A stretch of DNA of 64,000 nt from Tupaia tana (lineage: Eukaryota; Chordata; Mammalia; Scandentia; Tupaiidae): contig JAKSZU010000013.1 of assembly GCA_026018925.1 (NCBI GenBank), forward strand, positions 76,435,791 through 76,499,790, in the 5' to 3' direction. Shown here piece by piece: positions 60,691 through 64,000 of this stretch (positions are counted from its first letter, which is position 1; every line of letters starts with the position of its first letter). The notes under the pieces are model-generated. The model ran no database searches, was not told the origin of the DNA, and worked only from the letters and a program-made list of their open reading frames with translations. The translations under genes were made by a program, and so were the position numbers.

Positions 60691-61860
60691 TGGTGGAAGA
60701 AGTAGACATGTGGATCGTGATTCCAATGAAATAATCATAGAGACTTCACAAAAGCTTATAACAAAATTTTAAATTAAATACTACCAGGAAGGGTGCTTAT
60801 GAGTCATGCAAATAAGAGGTGATAAAAGTCATTCTAAATAATTTCTTTAATCTTAACCTTAGTACCCTTCCTCCCAAGGGGACTTCATTGTGATTCTGTA
60901 CTGAAATTTGCGATTAACTTCCACAGTATTCTTCCCACCATAGACAATGCCCAATACCACAGCATCTGATAGGTAGGTTCTACTACCTTCATAGCAGGAC
61001 TGCTGCGCTGTAATGTGCTCCTTTTTCAGAGACCTTCCTATCTTCATCTCACTTAAAGATGGTAGTGTTTTTTTGGTTGCTGTCATTTTACATTTGCAGT
61101 GCTTGAGGTGAGTAGTATTCCTAGGTGTAAAATGTGCTTCCTCCAAAGAGGCTTGCCAGGCAGGGGCTTCCTCCTTTGTGGGAGAAGATGTACTCTGTAT
61201 TAACTTTTCACTTTTGGAGGGAATGTCTCACTGTGTCCTTGAGAAATTGGACCCTAAAAGTTTTCAGGTGTAACAAGCCATTGAATCTTTGTAGAATTAC
61301 TACCTTGCTCTCTGAAGAGCTATAAAATTAGCAAAAAATAAAGTATTAAGTAGGGGAAAAATCATCTTGAAAATTATTTGGTCATATGAAAAACTGCTAT
61401 GTTAAGACAATCAGTTATCAATGACAAGACAATCAGTTAGTGCCATAAAATGGCACTAACACTAATTATAACTATAAAATATGATATATGAAGACAAATA
61501 CTAGATGGCAAAACATGACTAACAGATTATTTAGAGAGGGTAATTATGGTTTATTTTTTCTCCCTAACATTTCTTGGATTGCTTCTTAAGCCCCTGCTCA
61601 AAAAAGTAAGTTTTTACATGTCTCTAGCAAATAAGCAACAAAAATGTCACCCATTAAATTTTGTGAATTTCTTTCTTGTCTAGGTGAACCATATTTCTTT
61701 TATCTCTTTATTTACCAGTTCAGCATATTTTTACGTACTCTACTAGTTGTCAGCATTACAATAACTTTGTATTTGTTCTCTAACTTTTTTGGCTAATGGC
61801 TTGTTTTGTGAATATCATTGCATATCCTTTTGAGGAATTGGTTAAGATTTGGAGGAGTTG
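60691..61860. other. Unassigned stretch with a 95-codon minus-strand frame
   Basis: The frame at 60859-61146 (minus) encodes a lysine-rich product with no motif I recognise; its GC is slightly above the flanks. It may be part of an old retroelement. A short hairpin AGTGCCAT-AAA-ATGGCACT lies near 61438-61456. Confidence 0.3.
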
Positions 61861-61861
61861 A

Positions 61862-62390
61862 GGCCAGCAGATGGCATAGTAGTTAAGTTGTTGGACTCCC
61901 ACATGCCAGATAATGGTTTGAATCCTGGACCCAGTGGCTTAAAACTCATGCCAGGGGGAACCAGCGGTTAGCGTAATGGCTATGTTGCTGGACTCCCACG
62001 TAGTCGACAGTGGTTCGCATCCCGGACTCAGTGGCTTAAAACTCACGCCGGGTGCATGTGCATGCATGCCCAAGATCCCGAGAGGAGAATGGAGGAGAAG
62101 GGATTGCGGCATGACCATTCCCCCTGGGGGGTGATTTCTCGCTTTCTGTCTCTATGTCTCTCTCTGTCTGTCTGGCGAGCGCATGTGTCCTTTAGCGAAA
62201 ACCTCTCAAAAGAAAAAAAAAAAAAAAGCAAAAAAAAACTCATGCCAGGTACATGTGTCTATGTGCCCAAGATTCCAGGAGAATGGAGGAAAAGGGATTG
62301 TGGCATGGTCATCCCCCCTGGGGTGTGATTTCTCTCTTTCTGTCTCTCTGTTTCCCCAGTGAGTACACGCACGCTTATAGCAAGCATCCC
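61862..62390 (+). mobile_element. tRNA-derived SINE split by a younger SINE
   Basis: The left part 61862-61955 has head GGCCAGCAGATGGCATAGTA and B-box-like GGTTTGAATCC. The right part 62250-62390 resumes 'TACATGTGTCTATGTGCCC' and ends in a CT-rich region and A-rich tail. Confidence 0.9.
61956..62234 (+). mobile_element. tRNA-derived SINE, young subtype, nested
   Basis: Head GGAACCAGCGGTTAGCGTAA, B-box-like GGTTCGCATCCC. Perfect duplications AAAACTCATGCCAGG at 61941-61955 and 62235-62249 derive from the host SINE. Same orientation as host. Confidence 0.95.
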
Positions 62391-62462
62391 CTCTCCCCTC
62401 CACCCCATCCCCCCCAAAAAAAAACCCGATTTGGAATGGATGGTGAGATAAGGACTCCTTTT

Positions 62463-62466
<4 letters not shown>

Positions 62467-62512
<46 letters not shown>
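62467..62512. repeat. (CT)n microsatellite
   Basis: About 23 uninterrupted CT units. Confidence 0.95.
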
Positions 62513-62514
<2 letters not shown>

Positions 62515-62549
62515 ACCTGACCTAAATCTCTAATTTTGATTGGTTGGTT

Positions 62550-62800
62550 AATTGATTGATTGCCAGAGGATATATGTACTCATGAGAGAGAGAAATAGGG
62601 GATGCACCCTCTGACAAGGTGTGGTCATGCTGCAATTCTTTCTTCTCTATTTCTTCATCCTCTCAGGACCTGGGCACACATACATGCACATTCTGAGTGT
62701 GTCTCTCATGTTGCTCAGGTCAGGACTCCAATTATGAGTCAGCCATGTGGGGTCCAATTCTCAATGCACAGCACTTAACCACTGCACTACGGGACTAAGG
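62550..62800 (-). mobile_element. tRNA-derived SINE, old
   Basis: GA-rich start, 'CATGCTGCAATTCTTTCTTC' body and plus-strand end 'TTAACCACTGCACTACGGG'. Confidence 0.68.
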
Positions 62801-62914
62801 GCCTGGCTTCTAAATCTCTATAAAGCATCTCTATCCAAGTGTCAAAACCACTTTATCATCTCTGATTTGCCAGTTTTCTTCTTGCCACATGACACTAATA
62901 GTCTAATGAATCAG

Positions 62915-62951
<37 letters not shown>

Positions 62952-63519
62952 ATCTCCAGGTGATAAAGATACTAGTTTAATGAATTGACCCATAGCATTT
63001 GCCCTGGAAGGATCCTCCCAGAGAATCTGGGATGGCATGGCTAGGCTGGGGAACAAATTGAAGGAATTAATTCTCATAGAAAACCCTTAAGTGAACCAAA
63101 TGGTGGTCATCCATGAAATAAGTCTCATAGTGAGATTGGTAGTTTCCCAACTCACCACTTGTGATCATGTGATAATGATGTTACAAGAGTTATCTAACTG
63201 AACAGATAATGCTAAATAACGACCTGAAACCTCCTGGCTGTGAAACATATGGAATTTAAAGATTACAAAGTCAAAACTTGATACAATAAATTTTATAAAC
63301 ATAAGAAATTTTAAATTTTCAGAATTATACTGGAATTAAGGCACTCCTGGCCTGAACTAAGAAACAGTTGCAAACTTTGGCGAAACAAAAAGGAGAGGCT
63401 GACAGAGATTGGCCTAATATTAGCAACATCGAGTTGAGACTGCTTATTGATTCTGCTCTGACCTGGCTACTTTAATTTCCACAGTCTCATCTCATAGCCC
63501 TACAAATGAGGATAAAGGA
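62801..63519. other. Unassigned stretch with a GT repeat
   Basis: (GT)n lies at 62920-62948. No gene or repeat family otherwise. Confidence 0.5.
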
Positions 63520-63797
63520 TTTTTTTTTTTTTTTTTTTTTGAGAGAGATTTTTGCTATAGGGAATATGTGCTGGTCAGAAAGACAGAGAGACAAAGAGAC
63601 AGAAAGTGAGAAATCACCCCCCCCCCCGAGAAGGGATGACCACTCCACAAACCCTTCTCCTCCATTCTCCTCTTGAGATTTTTTGGGCAATACACACACA
63701 TGCTCAGGGAGAGCTTCAAACGACTATGTCCAAGACTCAAACCACCATTGGCCATGTGAGAGTCCAGTGCCTTAACCACTATGCCTCCTGCTGGCCC
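63520..63797 (-). mobile_element. tRNA-derived SINE, full length
   Basis: Long poly(T) on plus, 'GCTATAGGGAATATGTGC', a C run at 63618-63627, and plus-strand end 'GCCTCCTGCTGGCCC'. Confidence 0.88.
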
Positions 63798-64000
63798 TAA
63801 GTTTTTGTTTTTGTTTTGTTTGTTTGTTCTTTAGTGTCTTGTTATAAGAAAAACCTCACACACATAGTTTATATGTTATTTCATTTTTATCGTATTTCTT
63901 TGTATTTCATTGTTTGTTTGACATCGTAACCTCCATGTTGGTGGTGAAAATCTAAGACACAGAATAAATAGCTTGCTCAATAAGCACAGGGTTGGAATTT

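Noticed and set aside
1-64000. A novel protein-based system, such as a defence or biosynthetic gene cluster
   Set aside because: All substantial open frames are repeat-derived or lack support, and the sequence is mammalian intergenic or intronic DNA.

Overview
The window looks like AT-rich intergenic or intronic DNA from a placental mammal. I find no intact protein-coding gene, rRNA, tRNA gene or CRISPR array. The mammalian call rests on the repeats: L1 (young and old L1M-type copies), ancient MIR and L2, an MLT2-type ERVL LTR, MER2/Tigger1-type DNA transposons, and a broken class I (gammaretrovirus-like) provirus. There is no Alu, B1/B2, carnivore CAN or ruminant tRNA SINE. Instead about 46 copies of a tRNA-derived SINE (full length about 250-290 bp) dominate, roughly one per 1.4 kb. 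Its head starts (G)GGACCAGCAG, it carries A-box-like and B-box-like pol III promoter motifs, a conserved body ending in a CT-rich stretch, and an A-rich tail. The species cannot be named from the sequence alone. The SINE head should identify the order once compared with a repeat library; a lineage with its own tRNA SINE such as colugos is one possibility, but that is only a guess.

Layout. 1-2.5 kb: unassigned AT-rich DNA with one MIR. 2.5-2.9 kb: a TIR transposon holding a SINE. 3.4-8.7 kb: a degraded provirus (LTR, pol and env remnants, LTR). 8.8-16.3 kb: L1 3' ends and two long old L1M blocks in opposite orientation, riddled with SINEs. 16.3-23.6 kb: mostly unassigned, with MIR and four SINEs. 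23.9-26.3 kb: a 5'-inverted L1. 26.5-27.1 kb: a solo MLT2-like LTR. 27.6-36.6 kb: SINEs, an antisense L1 with clear target-site duplications, an old LTR, and MIRs. 39.6-42.7 kb: nested SINEs and a second 5'-inverted L1. 43.7-43.9 kb: an unusual inverted repeat. 44.2-48.1 kb: microsatellites, a second SINE type, two more TIR elements carrying SINEs, and a 1.2-kb Tigger1/MER2 derivative. 48-64 kb: L2, MER2, an old L1M and many SINEs, plus one possible exon at 53973-54076.

The features act as a record of transposition rather than a pathway. L1 would supply the machinery that mobilised the SINEs, as shown by A-rich tails and target-site duplications. Nested insertions give a relative order: old SINE heads (GGCCAGCAGGTGGCATGG type) are hosts, and CpG-rich young copies are the guests. 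The items most worth following up are the B-box change shared by the youngest SINEs, the short SINE copies with similar deletions, the three TIR elements each with a SINE near the same internal point, and the candidate exon.
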